From NCBI GenBank assembly GCA_015062385.1, contig SUUT01000015.1, forward strand, positions 1 to 38,602: a stretch of 38,602 nt of DNA, read 5' to 3'. Origin of the DNA: Alphaproteobacteria bacterium (GTDB taxonomy: Bacteria; Pseudomonadota; Alphaproteobacteria; CAAHEQ01; UBA3637). The notes beneath the pieces were generated by a model, which was not told the origin of the DNA, searched no databases, and saw only the letters and a program-made list of their open reading frames with translations. Both the position numbers and the translations under genes were made by a program. This document shows, in pieces, positions 22,590 to 29,796 of this stretch (positions are counted from its first letter, which is position 1; the number at the start of each line of letters is the position of its first letter).

Positions 22590-24296
22590 ATGAAATTATT
22601 GGACGGAATCAGTGTTTTGGGATTGAAATTAATTGCACAACCTAATCGTACAAAATATTTAACGGAGTATATTGCCGAAGGTAATTTGAAAGCGATTGAA
22701 TTATTGTTGGAAGCCGGAGCCAATCCAAACAGTGCTGTTAATGCCGATGGGGAGACAGCGATGTTAGTTGCATTAACAAAAGGGGATGCATACCTTTTGC
22801 GTTTATTGATGAAGTATGGTGGAAAATTACCGGATGTTAATGATGAAATGTTGGAAACATCATGGTTAGGTGTCGGATTAAATCAGAACAATTTAGGTAG
22901 ATTTGTTGAATGGGTCCAAGTGTTATCGGATTTCGGATTTTTTAAACGTCAATCTCCCAAAGTTGTTTTAAGAATGATGCAATATTGTACGGAACGAATT
23001 TTGCGTGGTGGTAATCAAGCGGTTTTATATGCCGATCAAAATGTTCAGAAAGCCTTTAAATGGATGATTCAAGATATATCCTTTCAGAATACGGATATAA
23101 AAACGGAACAAATAAACCGTTATTTTGTGGATTTTGTTTTAAAAAATCATATGAGCTATTTAATTGATGAGATGGCTCAACGAGGTTTGGATGTGAATAT
23201 AAAAGATTCTTCCGGTATGCCTTTAATCATGGGTTTGTTGCAACCGGAATTTGATTCGTACGATGAATCACTTCGAAATAAAACAGTTAGAAAGCTTTTG
23301 AAACATCCGAAAATTGATTTAAATACACAAGATAAATATGGAAACACGTTGTTACATTTCTTAGCAGCACAAAATGAAAGCGGATTCTTAAAAATGGCAT
23401 TGGAACAAGGTGCTAATCCAAATATTCAAAATTCAGAAGGATGTGTTCCGTTGGTTTCGGCGGCTCGTTGGGATTCCAAGGCTTGTGTGGAACAGTTGTT
23501 AAATAAAAATCCGGATTCAAAACAAGTTAATGAAGCCTTAATGCAGGCTGTTCATGGATCACATTTTGAGGTTGTTAAACTATTGGTTGAAAAGGGTAAT
23601 GCAGATGTCAATTACGGAGATGTGACACGGTTAGGGTTCGTATTATCAAATGATAATGAACAAAATAAAGGAAATTATTGTGAAACCCCTTTAATGAATG
23701 CACATACTTCACAAATAGCTGAATATTTAATTCAAAAGGGAGCAAATGTGAATGCCCGGGATTTGCAAGGATATACGCCATTAATGCATATCATTGATGA
23801 TTGTGAAGGAATGCGTATGTCTGATGTGGTTGATATTGTTGATTTACTTATTAAAAACGGAGCGGACATCAATGGCTCTGCCGGCGGGAAAACACCCTTA
23901 ATTGCCATATCCCAAAAACGTCAAGACCACATCGAAAATAAACTGATTTTTAATATGTTGGTTCGGCATCCCGATATTGATTTGAATGCACAGGATGAGG
24001 AAGGAAAAACAGCATTAATCCATTGTACTCAGTTGAATGATATTGATGGTGTTCATGCCTTATGCAAAGCCGGTGCCCGTATGGATATTCGGGAGAATAC
24101 GGGTAAAACAGCCATTCAGTTGGCGGCAGAAAATACACACGCTTCAGAGGTGTATGATGCATTATATCGCTACATGAAAGCATATTGTTTGTCTAAACAA
24201 GTGGAAGAAATTACCCGAAAAACTGAACCTGTATGTGTTGTAAACGGAGCAGAAAAAGGAGTTTCTCCTCAAAAACAATCCCATACAATGGTGTAA
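22590..24296 (+). CDS. Ankyrin-repeat protein, 568 residues
   Basis: Start chosen at ATG 22590, with AAGGAG 7 bases before; an in-frame upstream start would overlap the promoter. Ankyrin units occur in two groups. The first is at about residues 25-80 (LKAIELLLEAGANPNSAVNA). The second is a series from about 205 to 530, including LNTQDKYGNTLLHFLAAQNE, ALEQGANPNIQNSEGCVPLV, LIQKGANVNARDLQGYTPLM, LIKNGADINGSAGGKTPLIA and DLNAQDEEGKTALIHCTQLN. A less regular helical stretch separates them. No signal peptide or membrane segment is visible. It is a protein-binding scaffold; the partner is unknown, and an effector or host-interaction role is possible but unproven. Confidence 0.88.
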   Translation: MKLLDGISVLGLKLIAQPNRTKYLTEYIAEGNLKAIELLLEAGANPNSAVNADGETAMLVALTKGDAYLLRLLMKYGGKLPDVNDEMLETSWLGVGLNQNNLGRFVEWVQVLSDFGFFKRQSPKVVLRMMQYCTERILRGGNQAVLYADQNVQKAFKWMIQDISFQNTDIKTEQINRYFVDFVLKNHMSYLIDEMAQRGLDVNIKDSSGMPLIMGLLQPEFDSYDESLRNKTVRKLLKHPKIDLNTQDKYGNTLLHFLAAQNESGFLKMALEQGANPNIQNSEGCVPLVSAARWDSKACVEQLLNKNPDSKQVNEALMQAVHGSHFEVVKLLVEKGNADVNYGDVTRLGFVLSNDNEQNKGNYCETPLMNAHTSQIAEYLIQKGANVNARDLQGYTPLMHIIDDCEGMRMSDVVDIVDLLIKNGADINGSAGGKTPLIAISQKRQDHIENKLIFNMLVRHPDIDLNAQDEEGKTALIHCTQLNDIDGVHALCKAGARMDIRENTGKTAIQLAAENTHASEVYDALYRYMKAYCLSKQVEEITRKTEPVCVVNGAEKGVSPQKQSHTMV

Positions 24297-24316
24297 GAGT
24301 TTAAAAACAGATAAAA

Positions 24317-24349
24317 ACGGCATAGTAAATGATACTGTGTCGTTTTTTT
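24317..24349 (+). terminator. Terminator of the ankyrin gene at 22590
   Basis: ACGGCATAGT (24317-24326) pairs with ACTGTGTCGT (24334-24343), with two G-U pairs, followed by T6. Confidence 0.8.
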
Positions 24350-24429
24350 GATGCTCGTCATCCCATAAGCAAGTAGGTGGAGGTGGGGATTAAAATCGGA
24401 TTGAAGATAAGCGTAAAGATTTATTTCCA

Positions 24430-25724
24430 CGAGAATCTGAAACGAGTTCAGATTAACGGTGGGGGTAAAGGTTACTGTCATTTTTGAGATACTTTTAACT
24501 TCCACTACCATCAATCAACTTTAAAGAAAAAAGACTTATATATTTTATAAGTCTTTTTTATACTTATCGCTACCCCGAGTTTGATTCGGGGCCTTGTGAC
24601 GAAAGGGTAGGGTTTTTGTACCAGTTCTTTCCGAGAATCTGAAACGAGTTCAGATTGACGGTAGGGGTAAGGGTTACTGTCATTTTTGAGATACTTTTAA
24701 CTTCCACTACCATCAATCAACTTTAAAGAAAAAAGACTTATATATTTTATAAGTCTTTTTTATACTTATCGCTACCCCGAGTTTGATTCGGGGCCTTGTG
24801 ACGAAAGGGTAGGGTTTTTGTACCAGTTCTTTCCGAGAATCTGAAACGAGTTCAGATTGACGGTAGGTGTAAGGGTTTACTGTCATTTTGGACATCTTTA
24901 ACTTCCGCTATCATTAATCAACTTTAAAGAAAAAAGACTTATTTATTTTATAAATCCTTTTTATACTTATCGTCATCCCGAGCTTGATGTGGGGTCTCGT
25001 GACAAACGGGTAGGGTTTTTGTACCGGTTCTTTCCGAGAGTCTGAAACGAATTCAGATTGATGGTGGATGTAAAGGTTTACTGTCATTTTGGACATCTTT
25101 AACTTCCACTATCATCAATCAACTTTAAAGAAAAAAGACTTATTTATTTTATAAATCCTTTTTATACTTATCGTCATCCCGAGCTTGATTCGGGGTCTTG
25201 TGACGAAAGAGTAGGGTTTTTGTACCGGTTCTTTCCGAGAGTCTGAAACGAGTTCAGATTGATGGTGGATGTAAAGGTTTACTGTCATTTTGGACATCTT
25301 TAACTTCCACTATCATCAATCAACTTTAAAGAAAAAAGACTTATTTATTTTATAAATCCTTTTTATACTTATCGTCATCCCGAGCTTGATGCGGGGTCTC
25401 GTGACGAAAGGATAGGGTGTTTGTGCCTGTTCTTTCCGAGAATCTGAAACGAGTTCAGATTGACGGTGGGGGTAAAGGTTTACTGGCATTTTGGACACTT
25501 TTAACTTCCACTACCATCAATTAACTTTAAAGAAAAAAGACTTATATATTTTATAAGTCCTTTTTATACTTATCGTCACCCCGAGCTTGATGCGGGGTCT
25601 CGTGACGAAAGGGTAGGGTGTTTGTGCCTGTTCTTTCTGAGAATCTGAAACGAGTTCAAATTGATGGTGAATACTAAACACATTATCGTCATTTTTGAGA
25701 TGCTTTTAACATTCATTATCACCT
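24430..25724. repeat. Tandem array of six 201-bp palindrome-rich repeats
   Basis: An anchor (ATCAACTTTAAAG) recurs at about 24518, 24720, 24921, 25122, 25323 and 25524, i.e. every 201 (once 202) bases. Each unit holds three inverted repeats: a T-run hairpin (AAAAAAGACTTATA/TATAAGTCTTTTTT in the first two copies), a CGTCA-CCCGAG...CGGGGTC-TGACG palindrome like the dispersed elements of many alphaproteobacteria, and GAATCTGAAACGAGTTCAGATT. Outer copies are near-identical in pairs; middle ones share variants. Recurring 60-codon minus-strand frames exist but have no ribosome site and are by-products. The array fills the whole gap between the ankyrin gene and the minus-strand pilins. Confidence 0.92.
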
Positions 25725-25872
25725 AATGCTCCGACATGTGAAACGGATGAATAACGTTTTGTTTTAAATAAATCAGTGGTGTCTTTTTTTTATAAGTTTA
25801 TCGGTTCAGTTAGGTTGTTTTTTTATGTAAAGTGTGTTTTTTTTAGTTAAATATTGCTGTTTGTCATAAAGA

Positions 25873-25899
25873 AAAAGCCTACCAAAGAGGCAGGCTTTT
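25873..25899 (-). terminator. Terminator of pilin P7
   Basis: AAAAGCCT (25873-25880) pairs with AGGCTTTT (25892-25899); on the minus strand TTTTTCTTT follows. Confidence 0.8.
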
Positions 25900-25922
25900 C
25901 CGATAAATATACCATCAACAAA

Positions 25923-26360
25923 TTAGCTTTGTTTAAAGTCTGCTGTTAAGGTACCGCCATTTCCTGAACAACCAGAATTGCTGATACCTAAAGAAGTAGC
26001 TGTTGCTTGACAGATTTTTACATTGTCAAATGTCAATGTAATTTGGACATTATCTTCAGTGACTGTTGCAGTGCCGATTTGTGTTCCATTAACTTTTGAA
26101 TTTGAACCAAACAAACCTGTTGAAGCAAATGTTGGAACAGCATTAGCTTGGACGGTCCCATTATTCATCATTTTACTTGTCATATAAGAAGAATATGCGA
26201 TAACGGCATATTTGTTAGCCATATCGACAACTTCATTTGCACGGTAGCGGTTCATAGCCATTGTATAACCGGCAATACCACCGACTGACAAAACACCGAT
26301 AATAGCTAAAACGCCCAACATTTCAACCATTGAACGACCTGATTCTTGAGTTTTTTTCAT
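25923..26360 (-). CDS. Type IV pilin-like protein (small pilin P7)
   Basis: A 145-residue pilin-like protein with leader MKKTQESG, one residue longer than in P1-P5 and with Thr-Gln in place of Asn, then RSMVEMLGVLAII with Glu5. The common helix is followed by VPTFASTGLFGSNSKVNG, ICQATATSLGISNSGC and the ending FKQS. GAAAGGAACTAACT precedes the ATG. Unlike P1-P5 it has no GGTACC-type invertible element upstream; instead TTGTGT-17-TATACT stands about 208 bases before the start, so expression is probably not switchable in the same way. Confidence 0.9.
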   Translation of the reverse strand: MKKTQESGRSMVEMLGVLAIIGVLSVGGIAGYTMAMNRYRANEVVDMANKYAVIAYSSYMTSKMMNNGTVQANAVPTFASTGLFGSNSKVNGTQIGTATVTEDNVQITLTFDNVKICQATATSLGISNSGCSGNGGTLTADFKQS

Positions 26361-26567
26361 AGTTAGTTCCTTTCTAGTTTTCCATATGTAAAACGAGAAA
26401 CGAATCTTTTGCCTTATTTTCGCAGTTTGACCAAAGCTTCAAACTCTTTACGCTGTTTTCCCTTTCCCTGAAAGGTTAAACCATATTTTTTGTTGCGTGC
26501 GAACAACAATAGATTTCGTTCCGATGAAAAGGGTTCTTCCAAAGCTTTTCCCCCTCTCCACTTTTTT

Positions 26568-26596
26568 AGTATAAAAGATTATTTTTTTAAACACAA
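26568..26596 (-). promoter_or_regulatory. Fixed promoter of pilin P7
   Basis: Minus strand: TTGTGT (26596-26591), 17-base spacer, TATACT (26573-26568). Leader of about 200 bases with TTTCAGGGAAAGGG. Confidence 0.5.
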
Positions 26597-26652
26597 GCAT
26601 TTTTTTTTGAAAAAGAATAAAAAAATATTATTTTTGTACGAAAAAAGATTGC

Positions 26653-26687
26653 TCACAAAAAAAAGCCCACCACGGAGGCAGGCTTTT
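26653..26687 (-). terminator. Terminator of pilin P6
   Basis: AAAAGCC/GGCTTTT stem (26661-26687) with a run of eight T on the minus strand. It sits only about 57 bases before the P7 promoter, so the two pilins are separate units. Confidence 0.85.
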
Positions 26688-26710
26688 CTGATAAATATAC
26701 TATCAACAAA

Positions 26711-27148
26711 TTAGCTTTGTTTGAAGACCGGAGTTAAGCTACCGCCACCTGTTGTACATGTGCTGTTGCTGATACCTAAAGAAGTAGCTGTTGCTTGACA
26801 GATTTTTTGATTGTCAAAATTTAATGTCATTGTAACTTTATCTTCATCGACTGACGCATTACCAATTGTTGTTCCATTAACTTTTGAATTTGAACCAAAC
26901 AAACCTGTTGATTTGAATGTCGGAATAACATCATTACTTGCTGTTCCGTTATTCATCATTTTGTGTGTCATCCAAGCAGAATATGCGATAACAGCATATT
27001 TGTTAGCCATATCAACAACTTCGTTCGCACGATAACGGTTCATTGCCATTGTGTAACCGGCAATACCACCGACTGACAAAACACCGATAATAGCTAAAAC
27101 GCCCAACATTTCAACCATTGAACGACCTGATTCTTGAGTTTTTTTCAT
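26711..27148 (-). CDS. Type IV pilin-like protein (small pilin P6)
   Basis: Start chosen at ATG 27148 (MKKTQESG), with GAAAGGAACTAACT before it as in P7; the frame extends 12 codons upstream without support. The 145-residue product differs from P7 mostly in the middle (SAWMTHKMMNNGTASNDVIP, SVDEDKVTMTLNFDNQ) and in the C-terminal Cys loop (ISNSTCTTGGG), ending VFKQS. Helix and signal are unchanged. It is the upstream member of the tandem duplication. Confidence 0.9.
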   Translation of the reverse strand: MKKTQESGRSMVEMLGVLAIIGVLSVGGIAGYTMAMNRYRANEVVDMANKYAVIAYSAWMTHKMMNNGTASNDVIPTFKSTGLFGSNSKVNGTTIGNASVDEDKVTMTLNFDNQKICQATATSLGISNSTCTTGGGSLTPVFKQS

Positions 27149-27355
27149 AGTTAGTTCCTTTCTAGTTTTCCATATGTAAAACAAGAAACGAATCTTTTGT
27201 CTTATTTTCGCAGTTTGACCAAAGCTTCAAACCCTTTACGCTGTTTTCCCTTTCCCTGAAAGGTTAAACCATATTTTTTGTTGCGTGCGAACAACAATAG
27301 ATTTCGTTCCGATGAAAAGGGTTCTTCCAAAGCTTTTCCCCCTCTCCACTTATTC

Positions 27356-27384
27356 AGTATAAAAGATTATTTTTTTAAACACAA
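27356..27384 (-). promoter_or_regulatory. Fixed promoter of pilin P6
   Basis: Minus strand: TTGTGT (27384-27379), 17-base spacer, TATACT (27361-27356), identical to the P7 promoter. Confidence 0.5.
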
Positions 27385-27440
27385 GCATTTTTTTTTGAAA
27401 AAGAATAAAAAAAATATTATTTTTGTACGGAAAAAGATTG

Positions 27441-27830
27441 TTTTTTTGTAAAATATAAGGGGTTTTTGAAGTAAAAAATATCTAAATAAGGGGAGAATCA
27501 ATAAGCTTTTTAAGAGAAAACCAAAGCATTTTTTAGATAAATTCAGTGATTTTCCTATATGACAATAAATCTTTACACCTGCTGTCATATTGAACTTGTT
27601 TTAACATTTCGGGTAGATATAGCATGAATACTCGGTCCTTTTGTGACGACACCATGAATTAGTGCTCAGAGTGACGGTAGAGGTCAAAAGAGAACAGAAT
27701 AAAGGTCGGGATAATAATCAGTATGATGATAAGCTAAGTATAAAAACGAAAAGAACAGATGCGAACGAAGTATTATAACACTTCCCGAAAAAAGTGAATT
27801 TTTCAGGAAGTAATTTACTTGTTGTGTGAT
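27441..27830. other. Intergenic between pilin P6 and accC
   Basis: No gene is seen. 27590-27690 faintly resembles the 201-bp repeat (GTCAT...GTGACG...GAGTGACGGTAGAGG). A 13-position stem with one mismatch (27780-27792 with 27799-27811) lies just beyond the accC stop but lacks a T-run on the minus strand, so its role as terminator is doubtful. Confidence 0.4.
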
Positions 27831-29192
27831 TTATTCTTCGATGATTTCATCTTTATGTTCATCAATAAATTTTTCCAACCAATGAATATTGTATTGACCG
27901 TCCAAAAATTCCGGGTTGCCAATAATTTTTTGATGAAGTGGAATGGTGGTGGATATACCTTCAATGACAAATTCTTCCAATGCCCTTCGTAAACGCATTA
28001 AGGCTCCGTTACGTGTTCTGCCATGTACAATCAATTTGGCAACCATGCTGTCATACGTTGGTGGAACCCGATAACCGGCATACATTCCCGAATCAACCCG
28101 AACTTCCAATCCTCCCGGAGTGTGCCAAGACCCGATTTTGCCGGGGCAGGGGATAAATGTTTTTGGATTTTCGGCATTGATACGGCATTCAATGGCATGA
28201 CCTGAAAATTGAATGTCATCCTGTGTGTATCCTAATTGAGCTCCGGCAGATACCCGTAATTGATCACGTACGATATCAACACCCGTTACCATTTCCGTAA
28301 TCGGATGTTCCACTTGCACACGGGTATTCATTTCCAAGAAATAAAAATGACCATTTTCGTATAAAAATTCAATTGTTCCGACATTGGAGTAACCTAATTT
28401 TTTCATTGCCTTGGCAGCAATTTCGCCGATTTCTTTTCGTTCTTGGGCGTTTAATGCCGGTGATGGTGTTTCTTCCAATACTTTTTGATGATTGCGTTGT
28501 AATGAACAATCACGTTCGCCCAAGTGGACAACATTACCATAATTATCCCCGATAATTTGTACTTCGATATGACGGGGTGTTTGCAGATATTTTTCAATAT
28601 AGACAACATCATTTGCAAAAGAATTGCGGGCTTCATTTTTTGCCAATGTAAATGCATCTGTCATTTCAGCGGCATTGTGGGCAACTTTCATCCCTTTGCC
28701 TCCACCACCGGCAGCAGCTTTTACAATAACGGGGTAACCGATTTTTTCGCCCCACATCAATGCTTCTTCAACCGTTTTAACATCGCCGTCCGAACCGGGG
28801 ACAACGGGTAAACCGGATTCAATGGCGGCTTTTTTTGCCGTCACTTTATCGCCCATCATGCGAATCATTTCCGGTCTAGGACCGATAAAAACCATTCCAT
28901 GAGCTTCTACCATATCAGCAAAGTCAGCATTTTCAGATAAGAAACCGTACCCCGGATGAATGGCATCCGCACCGGTAATTATGGCGGCCGAAATAATGGC
29001 AGCTTTGTTTAAATATGAATCTTTCGGAGAAGCCGGACCGATACAAATGGCTTCATCGGCTAATTTAACATGCATTGCATTGGCATCGGCAGTTGAATGA
29101 ACAGCAACGGTTTTAATGCCCATTTCCCGACAAGCACGGTGAATACGTAATGCAATTTCGCCACGATTGGCAATTAATACTTTTTCAAACAT
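27831..29192 (-). CDS. accC: Acetyl-CoA carboxylase, biotin carboxylase subunit
   Basis: A 453-residue ATP-grasp enzyme that carboxylates the biotin on AccB, the first half-reaction of fatty-acid synthesis. It starts MFEKVLIANRGEIALRIHRA, has the glycine-rich lid AAAGGGGKGMKVA, the active-site region ERDCSLQRNHQKVLEE and the metal and ATP site FLEMNTRVQVEHPITE, and ends at the usual length. It begins 3 bases after the accB stop, with GGAATAAGG as overlapping ribosome site, so translation is probably coupled. Confidence 0.97.
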   Translation of the reverse strand: MFEKVLIANRGEIALRIHRACREMGIKTVAVHSTADANAMHVKLADEAICIGPASPKDSYLNKAAIISAAIITGADAIHPGYGFLSENADFADMVEAHGMVFIGPRPEMIRMMGDKVTAKKAAIESGLPVVPGSDGDVKTVEEALMWGEKIGYPVIVKAAAGGGGKGMKVAHNAAEMTDAFTLAKNEARNSFANDVVYIEKYLQTPRHIEVQIIGDNYGNVVHLGERDCSLQRNHQKVLEETPSPALNAQERKEIGEIAAKAMKKLGYSNVGTIEFLYENGHFYFLEMNTRVQVEHPITEMVTGVDIVRDQLRVSAGAQLGYTQDDIQFSGHAIECRINAENPKTFIPCPGKIGSWHTPGGLEVRVDSGMYAGYRVPPTYDSMVAKLIVHGRTRNGALMRLRRALEEFVIEGISTTIPLHQKIIGNPEFLDGQYNIHWLEKFIDEHKDEIIEE

Positions 29193-29195
29193 ACC

Positions 29196-29651
29196 TTATT
29201 CCAATGTAAACAATGGTTGATTAAATTCTACCGGATTTCCGGATTCTACTAAAACGGCAGATATCCGACCGGCTTTTGTTGCTTTAATCGGATTAAATGT
29301 TTTCATCGCTTCAATTAAGCAAACAGTATCACCAACGGAAACCATATCTCCGACTTTTACAAATGGTGGGTCGTTTGGTGTTTTTGTTAAGTAAACAATA
29401 CCAACCATCGGAGAAACGATATCGTTTTCAACTTTAACAATTGGTTTGGGTTCTGAAACAACCGGCATCGGATTAGCAACCGCTACCGTAGGGACACCGG
29501 CAGAAACAACCGGAGCAACATCACTATGTGCTGTTTTAGGACCGACAATGCGAATATGAACACCGTTTGATTCATAGTCAATTTCAGATAAATTGTTTTC
29601 ATGTAACAATTCGGCTAACTCTTTAATGGCTTGTTTTTGTTCTTTTTCCAT
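29196..29651 (-). CDS. accB: Acetyl-CoA carboxylase, biotin carboxyl carrier protein
   Basis: A 151-residue BCCP. The N-terminal helix (MEKEQKQAIKELAELLHENN) is followed by a Pro/Val/Ala linker and the C-terminal biotinyl domain, with the modified Lys at 117 in CLIEAMKTFNPIKA. The thumb segment MVGIVYLTKTPNDPPFVKVG is of the bacterial ACC type. It carries the carboxyl group from AccC to the transferase. It is first in accB-accC; GGAAAGGG lies before the ATG. Confidence 0.96.
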   Translation of the reverse strand: MEKEQKQAIKELAELLHENNLSEIDYESNGVHIRIVGPKTAHSDVAPVVSAGVPTVAVANPMPVVSEPKPIVKVENDIVSPMVGIVYLTKTPNDPPFVKVGDMVSVGDTVCLIEAMKTFNPIKATKAGRISAVLVESGNPVEFNQPLFTLE

Positions 29652-29689
29652 TGATTTTCCCTTTCCTTATAAATCTGATACTTTTTGTT

Positions 29690-29718
29690 CTTTTACCCTA
29701 TTTAAATTGAAATTGCAA
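29690..29718 (-). promoter_or_regulatory. Promoter for accB-accC
   Basis: Minus strand: TTGCAA (29718-29713), 17-base spacer, TAAAAG (29695-29690), about 40 bases before accB. The TTGCAA hexamer is the same as the -35 proposed for the switched-on pilin element. Confidence 0.45.
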
Positions 29719-29796
29719 GCATTAAAAAAGAAACTTTTATGACGAAAATATTCAGTGTGATGTAAATTTTTGTGGATTTTCTGAAAAAGTCCTGTT

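Larger units (their letters stand above)
25868..27440. repeat. Tandem duplication of a pilin gene unit (2 x about 786 bp)
   Basis: Unit 25868-26651 and unit 26655-27440 each contain, on the minus strand, the same promoter region, about 200-base leader, pilin gene and terminator. They differ mainly in the variable middle of the pilin. The ends of the matches (GATTG at the 5' side, the AAAAGCC hairpin at the 3' side) define a head-to-tail duplication. Confidence 0.9.

Noticed and set aside
24713-25498. Four recurring 60-codon minus-strand frames considered as a gene family
   Set aside because: They repeat only because the 201-bp non-coding unit repeats; no ribosome sites, and they run through palindromes.
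24430-25724. 201-bp tandem array considered as CRISPR or phage attachment sites
   Set aside because: Repeat unit is too long, contains no spacers, and no integrase or cas gene is near.
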